Shown here: positions 6,419 to 14,154 of the stretch, piece by piece
Layout: the number at the start of each line of letters is the position of its first letter
Numbering within the stretch: position 1 is the stretch's first letter
Assembly (NCBI GenBank): GCA_964440095.1
Contig: CAYTPZ010000045.1
Coordinates: 1 to 14,195, forward strand
From: JACNKJ01 sp964440095
GTDB lineage: Bacteria > Krumholzibacteriota > Krumholzibacteriia > JACNKJ01
Reading direction: 5' to 3'
DNA: 14,195 nucleotides
Translations under genes and position numbers: made by a program
The notes under the pieces: generated by a model
Database searches by the model: none
The model's input: only the letters and a program-made list of their open reading frames with translations
What the model was told of the DNA's origin: nothing

Positions 6419-8440
6419 ATGTCACGCTTCAAGCTGCGCGCACCCTTCAAGCCCACCGGCGACCAGCCCCAGGTTATCAAGCAGCTAACCGAGAGCATCC
6501 TCGCGGGCAACAAGTACCAGACCCTGCTCGGCGTGACCGGCAGCGGCAAGACTTTCACCATGGCCGAGGTCATCGCCCAAACCGATCTGCCAACCCTCAT
6601 CATTAGCCACAACAAGACCCTTGCGGCTCAGCTCTATGGCGAATTTCGCGGCTTCTTCCCCGAGAATGCCGTGGAGTTTTTCATCAGTTACTATGACTAC
6701 TATCAGCCCGAAGCCTTCGTGCCTTCCACGGGCACCTACATCGAGAAGGACGCGTCCATCAATGAAGAGATCGACCGGCTCCGCCTGAGCACCACCAGCC
6801 AGCTCATGATGCGCGACGACGTCATCGTCATCGCCTCGGTGAGCGCCATCTACGGCCTGGGAAATCCCAACGAGTTCAAGCGCCTGGTGCTCAAGCTCCA
6901 GGTGGGGGATGAACGCGGGCGCCCTTCAATACTGCGTACGCTCGTAGACATGCAGTACTCGCGCAACGACGTGAACTTCATGCGCGGCACCTTCCGTGTG
7001 CGCGGCGACATGATCGAAATCTATCCGCCCTACGAAGACATCAGCTACCGCATCGAATTGTTCGGTGAAGAAATCGATTCCCTTTCCGCGGTGGATCCTC
7101 TCACCGGCCGCACCCAGGAACAGCTGCAGGATCTGGCCCTCTTCCCCGCGCATCATTTCGTTACGGGACGCGAACGCGTGACGCAGTCCATCAATCAGAT
7201 TGGCCGCGATCTGGAAGAGCGTCTTAACGAATTTCGCGAGGGAAACAAGCTGGTGGAGGCCCAGCGCCTGGAAAACCGCACGCGCTACGACATGGAAATG
7301 CTCAGCGAGATGGGATTCTGCACGGGCATCGAGAATTATTCCCGCTACATGGATGGCCGCGAACCCGGCGACCGCCCTCTCTGTTTGCTCGATTACTTCC
7401 CCGACGATTTTCTCATCATCTTGGACGAGAGCCACGTCACCGTGCCCCAGATCGGCGCCATGTATGCGGGTGATCGCAGCCGGAAGAACACTCTGGTGGA
7501 GCACGGTTTTCGCCTACCCAGCGCCCTGGACAATCGTCCCCTGCGCTTCGATGAATTCGAAGCGCTCACGCCACGCGCCGTGTTCACCACGGCCACGCCG
7601 GGTCCCTACGAATTTGAAAAGAGCGGCAAGAATGTTTTTGAACAGGTCATCCGTCCAACGGGCCTCTTGGATCCGCAGATTGAATTGCGTCCCAGCCGCC
7701 ATCAGGTTGATGATCTTTTAGGCGAGGTGCGCGATCGCGTGGCGCGCAAGGAACGCACCCTGGTCACCACCCTGACCAAGCGCATGAGCGAGGAACTCAC
7801 CGACTACCTGCTCGCCAACGGTATTCGGGTGGCCTACCTGCATAGCGACATCAAGGCCCTGGAACGTGTGGCCATTTTGCGCAAGCTGCGCCTGGGCGAG
7901 ATCGACGTGCTGGTAGGCATCAATCTTTTGCGCGAGGGATTGGACCTGCCCGAAGTCTCCCTGGTGGCCATTCTTGATGCGGATCGAGAAGGGTTTCTAC
8001 GCAGCCATACCAGCCTGATACAAACCGCCGGCCGGGCCGCACGGCATGAAGATGGCCGAGTAATTCTTTACGCCGACAAGCAGACCGATTCCATCAAGGC
8101 CGCCGTGGAAGAAACATCGCGTCGCCGAAAACTGCAGGAAGCCTATAATAAGGAACACGGAATCACGCCGCGGGGTATTCGCAAGAGCGCTGAGGAAGTG
8201 GAAGCGTCCACTCTGGTAGGCGAAAGTAAAAAGAAGGAAGGCGAAGCGGGGGCGCACCGCATTGCCTCTCGATTTGAACACATGGAGCTGGCCGAGCGCA
8301 TTGCCGAACTGGACCGCGAGATGCGCGCCGAGGCGGACGCGCGGCGATTCGAAGCGGCGGCCAGCCTGCGCGATCACATTGAAGAACTGCGGCTGCAATT
8401 GGCGGCCGATGGGAGACAAGATGAAGGATCCATGGCTTAG
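6419..8440 (+). CDS. uvrB: UvrABC system protein B (excinuclease subunit)
   Basis: At 673 aa this is full length for UvrB. It is the damage-verifying helicase-like subunit of nucleotide excision repair, loaded by UvrA, and it recruits UvrC for incision. Visible in order: KPTGDQP (11-17), Walker A GVTGSGKT (38-45), the beta-hairpin YYDYYQPEAF...STGTYIEKD (91-111), DEAD-box-like DESH (336-339), ATPGPYE (392-398), IRPTGLLDP (411-419), GINLLREGLDLPEVSLV (500-516), QTAGRAARH (535-543), and a C-terminal UVR motif (about 625-660) that contacts UvrC. ATG 6419 has only a weak ribosome site (TAAGTAG region), but the N-terminal MSRFKL...PTGDQP fits the family. It is the first gene of an overlapping operon with nadC, birA and coaX. 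Nothing is missing from the catalytic motifs. Confidence 0.97.
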   Translation: MSRFKLRAPFKPTGDQPQVIKQLTESILAGNKYQTLLGVTGSGKTFTMAEVIAQTDLPTLIISHNKTLAAQLYGEFRGFFPENAVEFFISYYDYYQPEAFVPSTGTYIEKDASINEEIDRLRLSTTSQLMMRDDVIVIASVSAIYGLGNPNEFKRLVLKLQVGDERGRPSILRTLVDMQYSRNDVNFMRGTFRVRGDMIEIYPPYEDISYRIELFGEEIDSLSAVDPLTGRTQEQLQDLALFPAHHFVTGRERVTQSINQIGRDLEERLNEFREGNKLVEAQRLENRTRYDMEMLSEMGFCTGIENYSRYMDGREPGDRPLCLLDYFPDDFLIILDESHVTVPQIGAMYAGDRSRKNTLVEHGFRLPSALDNRPLRFDEFEALTPRAVFTTATPGPYEFEKSGKNVFEQVIRPTGLLDPQIELRPSRHQVDDLLGEVRDRVARKERTLVTTLTKRMSEELTDYLLANGIRVAYLHSDIKALERVAILRKLRLGEIDVLVGINLLREGLDLPEVSLVAILDADREGFLRSHTSLIQTAGRAARHEDGRVILYADKQTDSIKAAVEETSRRRKLQEAYNKEHGITPRGIRKSAEEVEASTLVGESKKKEGEAGAHRIASRFEHMELAERIAELDREMRAEADARRFEAAASLRDHIEELRLQLAADGRQDEGSMA

Positions 8441-9299
8441 CTGGCCTTCCGATCTTAGAGATGCGGCAAACGCACTCCTGGACCTCGCCCTCGCAGAGGA
8501 TCTGGGCGAGGGGGATCTCACGGCCCAGCAATTTTCCTCGGGCAAGAAACTCCTTCAGGTGCGTTTGGTGGCGCGTCAGCCGGGAACGCTGGCGGGATTG
8601 CCACTTTTCCTCCAGGTCTTTCAACGCGTGTCCGGCGGTGAAATCAACATGCTGGAGTTCGCGGAAGACGGTAGTGAGTTTGCCGAAGGAAGTGTTCTCG
8701 CTCGCATTAGCGGTCCGGCCGCCGCCATTCATTCGGCCGAGCGAACAGCCCTCAATTTTTTGCAGCGTCTGTCTGCAGTAGCCACGCGTGCAGCCCAGGC
8801 TGGGGAAAACAGCGTGGGCCCTGTGGTGTTGGACACACGAAAAACCACGCCGGGATATCGCCTGCTGGAAAAATACGCCGTACGCATGGGCGGTGGCGCG
8901 AACCATCGCCTGGGGCTCTTCGACGCGGTCATGGTCAAGGACAACCACAAGGAAGCTCTCGGCGGCATGGAAGCCGTCATGGAAAAAGTGGCCGACTTGC
9001 CAGATGGCTTTCCCGTTTATGTAGAAGTGGACACACTCCAGGAACTCGGACAATTGCTGGCTCATTCGGCCAAGGCTCGAGTTACTCGTGTTCTGCTCGA
9101 TAACTTTCCTCCCGCCCATGCGGCTCAGGCTGTAGCCCTCAGAACCGAACTCGGCGGCGGACCCGATTTCGAAATCTCAGGTGGGCTGAAGGCTGCCGAC
9201 CTGGTCGATCCTCATTACAAGGATATCGAATACGCCAGCTTGGGAAGCCTGACCCACGGGGGCGGTGCCATCGATCTGGCTCTTGAGGTAGATGCATGA
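8421..9299 (+). CDS. nadC: Quinolinate phosphoribosyltransferase (decarboxylating)
   Basis: The protein is 292 aa. It converts quinolinate and PRPP to nicotinate mononucleotide, CO2 and pyrophosphate in de novo NAD synthesis in the cytoplasm. Seen: EDLGEGDLT (26-34), ERTALNFLQRLSAVAT (107-122), DTRKTTPGYRLLEKYAV (138-154), GGGANHRLGL (157-166), KDNH (173-176), EVD (202-204), LLDNF (225-229), EISGGL (251-256) and GSLTHG (275-280), all typical substrate- and phosphate-binding motifs. ATG 8421 is chosen because GGGAGA (8411-8416) lies just before it; ATG 8409 is in frame but lacks such a site. The start overlaps the end of uvrB by 20 bases, so translation is probably coupled. The next gene overlaps by ATGA. 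Confidence 0.96.
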   Translation: MKDPWLSWPSDLRDAANALLDLALAEDLGEGDLTAQQFSSGKKLLQVRLVARQPGTLAGLPLFLQVFQRVSGGEINMLEFAEDGSEFAEGSVLARISGPAAAIHSAERTALNFLQRLSAVATRAAQAGENSVGPVVLDTRKTTPGYRLLEKYAVRMGGGANHRLGLFDAVMVKDNHKEALGGMEAVMEKVADLPDGFPVYVEVDTLQELGQLLAHSAKARVTRVLLDNFPPAHAAQAVALRTELGGGPDFEISGGLKAADLVDPHYKDIEYASLGSLTHGGGAIDLALEVDA

Positions 9300-10084
9300 G
9301 TCGAGTGCCAGAGCGTGAAGCGATTTTTAGGGATGCGTTGCGAGGAGCTTGGGGCCATCCCATGGAGTTTCATGATGAGTTGCCGAGTACACAGGATCGC
9401 CTAAGGCAGTTGGCCGATCATGACGACCCGGCCGGCGCCTGTGTGGTGTCTGATTATCAGAAAGTCGGTCGTGGGCAGCATGGCCGCATCTGGCAGGTCA
9501 AGCCCGGTCAGGGTCTGCTCTTTTCCCTGCTTCTGCGCCCCAAGGTTTCGGCCTCCGAATTGGGCGGCCTGCCGCCTATGATCGCTTCCCTGGCTCTGCT
9601 GCGCAGCCTTGCGCCTCTGGAACTGGATCTTTCCCTACGCTGGCCCAACGATCTCTACGCCGGACCTCGCAAACTGGCCGGGCTGCTCATGGAGGGGTGC
9701 ATCGAGGGCGGAGACTATCGGCACATCGCCTTGGGCGTCGGCCTCAATCTGGGCCAGGTTCGCCTCGATTTCCCACCGGAGCTTTGCGAACGCGCCGTTT
9801 CCCTGCGCCAACTTCAAGGGCAAGTTCCACTGCCCGAGGACATCCTCGCCGGTTTCCTCTTCGAGATGGAAAAGCTTTGGACCCAACTGGAGGAGGGCGG
9901 GAGAGCCATTTTGGTTCAGGAATGGAAACGGCATTGGCCCGATGCCAAGCGGGTGGTGCGCACCACCGATGGTTTGGGCCAAGTGATAGACGTGAATGAC
10001 GAGGGCGGGTTGGTTCTCATCAAGAACACCGGTGAGCATCTTCTTTACGACAGCAGCTCCATCCTCAGTTGGGAGGGACCCTGA
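9296..10084 (+). CDS. birA: Biotin-[acetyl-CoA-carboxylase] ligase, without DNA-binding domain
   Basis: The protein is 262 aa. It activates biotin to biotinyl-AMP and transfers it to the carrier lysine of acetyl-CoA carboxylase and related enzymes. Seen: PSTQD (30-34), GRGQHGRIW (58-66, the GRGRxGR biotinyl-AMP loop in the common QHG form), RWPNDLY (115-121), KLAGLLME (126-133) and GVGLNL (147-152), with a small C-terminal SH3-like domain (about 210-262). The protein lacks the N-terminal winged helix of bifunctional BirA, so it is a monofunctional (class I) ligase and should not repress biotin genes itself. The start is clear: GAGGT (9285-9289) six bases before ATG, with ATGA overlap with nadC. 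The stop shares one base with coaX. Confidence 0.95.
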   Translation: MSRVPEREAIFRDALRGAWGHPMEFHDELPSTQDRLRQLADHDDPAGACVVSDYQKVGRGQHGRIWQVKPGQGLLFSLLLRPKVSASELGGLPPMIASLALLRSLAPLELDLSLRWPNDLYAGPRKLAGLLMEGCIEGGDYRHIALGVGLNLGQVRLDFPPELCERAVSLRQLQGQVPLPEDILAGFLFEMEKLWTQLEEGGRAILVQEWKRHWPDAKRVVRTTDGLGQVIDVNDEGGLVLIKNTGEHLLYDSSSILSWEGP

Positions 10085-10815
10085 TGGCCGATCTCCTCTG
10101 CCTCGACCGCGGCAATTCCGGTCTCAAGGGACTTCTCTACGATGGAAACTGCGTGGCGGCTCGCCCCAAGTTCGACGAGAACTGGCGTCGCGCGCTCTCC
10201 CGCATGCCCTTGGACAAGGTCGATGTGGCTCTGTGCTCTGTGGCGCACTCCCGCGACACGGAAATGCTGGCCTTCCTCGAGGAGAAGGACATCGAGCCAT
10301 GGATCCTTCGCGGCGACAGCGAGGTTCCTTTCCCGGTGGATATTCGTAAGCGGGAATCCTTGGGCGCGGACCGTTTGGCCAATATGGCCGCCGCCCACTT
10401 CAATCGCCGATATCCGGCCATTGTGGTGGATGCTGGAAGTGCGGTGACCCTGGATCTCATGGATGCCAATTGCCGATACCGCGGCGGATTGATCATTCCC
10501 GGTCCTCGGCTCTGGCTCCACGGCCTGGCCGAAGGCGGCGAGATGCTGCCCGAGGTGGATCTGGAAGGTGATATCCCCGTTTTAGGACTCGAGACTCGCG
10601 AGGCTCTTGCCGCAGGGGTTGTCTGGGGTCTCAGGGAGGCCGTCCAGGGCCTGATAGTTCGCCTAGGGGCCTTGATTGAGGAGCCCGTGTCGGTCATCCT
10701 CACGGGCGGCGCAGCGCCCCTGCTGACAGAGGCCTGGGCTGGCGAGCCGCCCGCTATCGAGCGCGACTGGACCCTGCAGGGATTGGCCGCTCTCCATCGC
10801 TGGACTCACCGCTAG
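10084..10815 (+). CDS. coaX: Type III pantothenate kinase
   Basis: The protein is 243 aa. It phosphorylates pantothenate in the first step of CoA synthesis. Type III enzymes are ASKHA-fold, insensitive to CoA feedback and typically need a monovalent cation. Seen: LCLDRGNSGLK (5-15, phosphate-1 loop, usually DxGNT), SLGADRLAN (92-100), VVDAGSAVTLDLMD (114-127, usually D-GTATT), GGLIIPGPRL (134-143), ETREALAAGVVWG (170-182) and ILTGGAAPLL (205-214). The loops vary mildly from consensus (S for T), but key Asp and Gly residues remain. ATG 10084 follows GGGAGGGA (10071-10078) and overlaps the birA stop as TGATG. It is the last gene of the operon. Linkage or fusion of birA and coaX is known in other bacteria. 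Confidence 0.94.
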   Translation: MADLLCLDRGNSGLKGLLYDGNCVAARPKFDENWRRALSRMPLDKVDVALCSVAHSRDTEMLAFLEEKDIEPWILRGDSEVPFPVDIRKRESLGADRLANMAAAHFNRRYPAIVVDAGSAVTLDLMDANCRYRGGLIIPGPRLWLHGLAEGGEMLPEVDLEGDIPVLGLETREALAAGVVWGLREAVQGLIVRLGALIEEPVSVILTGGAAPLLTEAWAGEPPAIERDWTLQGLAALHRWTHR

Positions 10816-10825
10816 TCTCTGGCGG

Positions 10826-10874
10826 CCAGCGGCCAGCGGTCAGCGGCCAGCGGCCAGCGGCTAGCGGCCAGCGG
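10826..10874. repeat. Seven tandem copies of a heptamer (consensus CCAGCGG)
   Basis: Seven contiguous 7-base units: five exact CCAGCGG, one TCAGCGG and one CTAGCGG. They begin 11 bases after the coaX stop codon and end just before a hairpin. This is a minisatellite formed by slippage, not a CRISPR (no spacers). Confidence 0.9.
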
Positions 10875-10885
10875 AATAAAAGAAC

Positions 10886-10910
10886 CCCGGCCCTGAGCGA
10901 GAGGGCCGGG
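10886..10910. terminator. Strong GC hairpin after coaX, terminator-like, direction ambiguous
   Basis: CCCGGCCCT (10886-10894) pairs perfectly with AGGGCCGGG (10902-10910) around a 7-base loop. On the plus strand the sequence after it is ATTCCGGG, with no T-run, so it would be a poor intrinsic terminator for coaX. On the minus strand the hairpin is followed by a T-rich stretch (complement of 10875-10885). It may be a pause or processing hairpin for the operon, or act on stray minus-strand transcription. Between it and 11077 I see only the promoter listed next. Confidence 0.5.
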
Positions 10911-11018
10911 ATTCCGGGAGAAGCCTGCTCCGGAGTAGTAATTCCGATGCAGTGATGGAGCAAATTGGACGATCCTCAGGGAGAAGCTTCGGACGTCGTC
11001 CAGTAACAGGTATCGGCC

Positions 11019-11046
11019 TTGAGTCTCGTCTCTGAAGCGTTAATTT
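11019..11046 (+). promoter_or_regulatory. Candidate promoter for the retropepsin-like gene
   Basis: TTGAGT (11019-11024), a 16-base spacer, then TAATTT (11041-11046), about 32 bases before ATG 11078. The hexamers match sigma70 boxes moderately. Confidence 0.35.
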
Positions 11047-11077
11047 CTTGTCAGACAATCGCCCGAAGGGAATGGCC

Positions 11078-11566
11078 ATGGGCAAAGAAATCCGAGTGGG
11101 TTGGAAAGAACGGGTTCAGTTTCCCCTCTGGGGAATGACCTTGAAGGCCTTGTTGGATCCCACCGCGCCCCTGTCCACCCTGGCAGTGGAGAGGGTGGAG
11201 TCCCTGGGGCGCATGCGCGACGAGGAGGGCCGCCGACGGCTCGTTCTTCGGCTCGCGGTCCCTGTGGCTCAGGGAAAGGGCCGCCTCAAACTGGTTTATG
11301 CCTATTATCATCGCCGAACTAAGCTGGGTGAAGTGGCTGGCAGACAATACGTTGTGAAAATCCCGCTGCAGCTTGGCGACCAGCGTTTCGAGGCCGAAGT
11401 GGCCCTGCTTCCCGCAGAGCGACGCCAGCATTTCCTGCATCTGGGGCGCGAGGCTCTGGCCGGGCGATTTATCCTCGATGCCTCAGCCAGCTATCTGCAT
11501 AAGCTGCCGGCCAAGACTCTAGACACCGATCCCTTCCTGCCTCTTCCCGAGGTCGAAGAAAGTTAA
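11078..11566 (+). CDS. RimK-associated retropepsin-like protein (so-called ATP-dependent zinc protease family) with altered active-site motif
   Basis: The protein is 162 aa, near the usual family length. ATG 11078 is chosen because AAGGG (11066-11070) is 7 bases upstream; ATG 11072 and TTG 11048 are in frame but badly spaced. The order of conserved parts matches the family: VGWKERVQFPLWGM near the N terminus (usually GWREWV-LP-LG), LKALLDPTAPLSTL, then GRQYVVKIPLQLGDQRFEAEVAL, then HLGREALAGRFILDASASYL near the C terminus (usually LLGR-AL-GRFLVDP-SYL). Known: these proteins resemble retropepsins with a DTGA motif and are often encoded beside RimK ATP-grasp ligases. Here that motif reads DPTA: the Asp is kept, the Thr-Gly lost. 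Inferred: altered or lost catalysis, or a binding role. No RimK is in the window. It is followed by groL, which has its own promoter. Confidence 0.75.
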   Translation: MGKEIRVGWKERVQFPLWGMTLKALLDPTAPLSTLAVERVESLGRMRDEEGRRRLVLRLAVPVAQGKGRLKLVYAYYHRRTKLGEVAGRQYVVKIPLQLGDQRFEAEVALLPAERRQHFLHLGREALAGRFILDASASYLHKLPAKTLDTDPFLPLPEVEES

Positions 11567-11574
11567 GGCGCCTC

Positions 11575-11603
11575 TTGCAAGCCCCAAGGGGCCTGTCTAT
11601 ATT
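11575..11603 (+). promoter_or_regulatory. groL promoter with palindromic spacer
   Basis: TTGCAA (11575-11580), a 17-base spacer and TATATT (11598-11603) form a good sigma70-type promoter. It begins 9 bases after the previous stop codon. The spacer contains the inverted repeat GCCCC-AA-GGGGC (11581-11592), which could be an operator. No CIRCE element (TTAGCACTC-N9-GAGTGCTAA) is present. Confidence 0.6.
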
Positions 11604-11613
11604 GGACGCGCGC

Positions 11614-11638
11614 TGGCAGTAGCGCAGCCTAACTGCCA
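11614..11638 (+). promoter_or_regulatory. Hairpin in the groL leader
   Basis: TGGCAGT (11614-11620) pairs with ACTGCCA (11632-11638) over an 11-base loop. A competing stem GCGCT/AGCGC (11610-11614 with 11621-11625) and an outer ATATTGG/CCAATAT pair (11599-11605 with 11636-11642) overlap it. It lies in the predicted leader of about 90 bases and could affect stability or temperature response of the mRNA. Confidence 0.4.
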
Positions 11639-11699
11639 ATATCTATGAAATAAAACGACTTGTGGGGCGCCAAGGGGCGTTCCCATCAAAGGAGTGAAA

Positions 11700-13337
<1,638 letters not shown>

Positions 13338-13366
13338 TTCTGACTCGACGATTCAGGATTCCAGGG

Positions 13367-13396
13367 ACCGGGGGCCGAGAGGCTCCCGGTTTTTTT
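13367..13396 (+). terminator. Intrinsic terminator of groL
   Basis: ACCGGGGGCC (13367-13376) pairs with GGCTCCCGGT (13381-13390), ten pairs with one G-U, closed by a GAGA tetraloop. A run of seven Ts (13390-13396) follows. It starts 29 bases after the groL stop. Confidence 0.93.
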
Positions 13397-13449
13397 GTTT
13401 AGCCACAATAGTTTAGCTAGCAGAACTGTGTTGGCTTACTCTTTGCCTA

Positions 13450-13477
13450 TTGACATCGATAGTAGGTCATATAAACT
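13450..13477 (+). promoter_or_regulatory. Promoter of the winged-helix / NTase gene pair
   Basis: A perfect TTGACA -35 box (13450-13455) is followed after 16 bases by TAAACT (13472-13477); TATAAA at 13470 is an alternative with a short spacer. It lies about 37 bases before ATG 13514. The tandem repeat listed next covers the -10 region, so binding there would block RNA polymerase. Confidence 0.55.
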
Positions 13478-13499
13478 AGATAGTAGATCAAAAGAACTA
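13458..13499 (+). repeat. Two tandem 21-bp direct repeats, probable operator
   Basis: Units 13458-13478 and 13479-13499 agree at 17 of 21 positions, sharing GATAGTAG, TCA and AACTA in register. The 21-base period equals two helical turns, so proteins bound at both would sit on the same face. The repeats cover the -10 box and the start of the leader. A looser relative may lie at 13407-13428. Autoregulation by the adjacent winged-helix protein is the simplest reading. Confidence 0.65.
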
Positions 13500-13513
13500 T
13501 TAAAGAGGTCAAC

Positions 13514-13840
13514 ATGTTACAAGCAATTTTAGGCTCCCAAAGTGCCGAACGCATCTTGGTTTATCTCTATGCAAGAGATGAAGGATTCGTCCGCGAGATC
13601 GCTAGATTCTACGAAACGAGCATGACTCCACTGCTTAAGCAACTGGACAAACTTGAGAAGGCCGGAGTGCTGGCAGGTCGTGATGCTGGGCGTACTCGAT
13701 TGTACAGCTTTGATCCTCGATATCCTTTTCTGAAGGAACTGAAAGCCTTGCTAAAACGGGCAATCGAGTTCTACCCGGAAGATTTGCGTGAGCAGTTGAT
13801 GATGGTGCGCCGCCGGCCCCGACGAAAGGGCAAAGATTAG
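13514..13840 (+). CDS. Small winged helix-turn-helix protein, probable autoregulator or antitoxin-like partner
   Basis: The protein is 108 aa. ATG 13514 follows AAGAGG (13503-13508) by 5 bases. Residues about 9-52 fit a winged-helix DNA-binding domain: AERILVYLYARDEG (helix 1), FVREIARFYE (helix 2), MTPLLKQLDKLEKAGVL (recognition helix). The wing is GRDAGRTRLYSFDP (about 55-68). A helical segment PFLKELKALLKRAI and a very basic end (RRRPRRKGKD) follow. It resembles ArsR/MarR-like domains found beside nucleotidyltransferase genes. It is separated from the NTase gene by two bases, so they form an operon, and its promoter carries a tandem repeat it may bind. Base composition is clearly lower in G+C than the operon before it, suggesting acquisition by transfer. 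The regulatory role is inferred; the fold call is fairly secure. Confidence 0.75.
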   Translation: MLQAILGSQSAERILVYLYARDEGFVREIARFYETSMTPLLKQLDKLEKAGVLAGRDAGRTRLYSFDPRYPFLKELKALLKRAIEFYPEDLREQLMMVRRRPRRKGKD

Positions 13841-13842
13841 CG

Positions 13843-14154
13843 ATGCCTGATTTGTCTTCCCTGAATCGAGCCGAGCTTGCAGCATTCGTGCAAACTCATT
13901 TGCGAAAGGTTGGTATTGATCTAGTACTGTCAGGCGGATCCTGCGTGTCGACTTACAGCGAAGACCGGTATATCTCAGCTGATCTCGATTTCGTCATTCA
14001 GGGTTTAGTGAAGGGTTCAGTGCTAAGAGATGCTATGGCCGAGATCGGCTTTGTCGAAAAGGCCGGTAGCTTTTGGCATGATGATGCCGAGTTTTTCGTC
14101 GAATTTCCACCTGGTCCATTAGCTGTTGGAAGCGAAACAGTGGGCGCAGATTAA
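13843..14154 (+). CDS. Nucleotidyltransferase-fold protein, probably frameshifted near its current end
   Basis: As read it is 103 aa, from ATG 13843 to TAA 14152. Seen: LVLSGGSCVSTYSEDRYISADLDF (about 27-50 taken piecewise), that is a GGS loop (31-33) followed by D47 and D49, the hG[GS]...DxD signature of the Pol-beta-like NTase fold, with a possible third acid at E87 in FFVEFPPGP. Relatives (AbiEii-like and similar) are usually much longer. After PPGPLAVG the frame gives SETVGAD and stops, but the next frame (codons from 14126) reads EAKQWAQIKLT and onward, and stays open to the window edge. A one-base insertion near 14128-14139 (GGAAGCGAAACA) would explain this. It is probably a TA-like or regulator/NTase pair with the gene upstream; whether it acts as a toxin is unknown. 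Confidence 0.65.
   Translation: MPDLSSLNRAELAAFVQTHLRKVGIDLVLSGGSCVSTYSEDRYISADLDFVIQGLVKGSVLRDAMAEIGFVEKAGSFWHDDAEFFVEFPPGPLAVGSETVGAD

Noticed and set aside
8262..8420. N-terminal extension of nadC back to 8262
   Set aside because: It would overlap uvrB by far more, has no ribosome site and adds residues absent from NadC. ATG 8421 has a good site.
10826..10874. CRISPR array
   Set aside because: Units are 7 bases and contiguous, with no spacers.
11567..11699. CIRCE element or groES upstream of groL
   Set aside because: No TTAGCACTC/GAGTGCTAA-type repeat and no open frame of GroES size is present in the gap.
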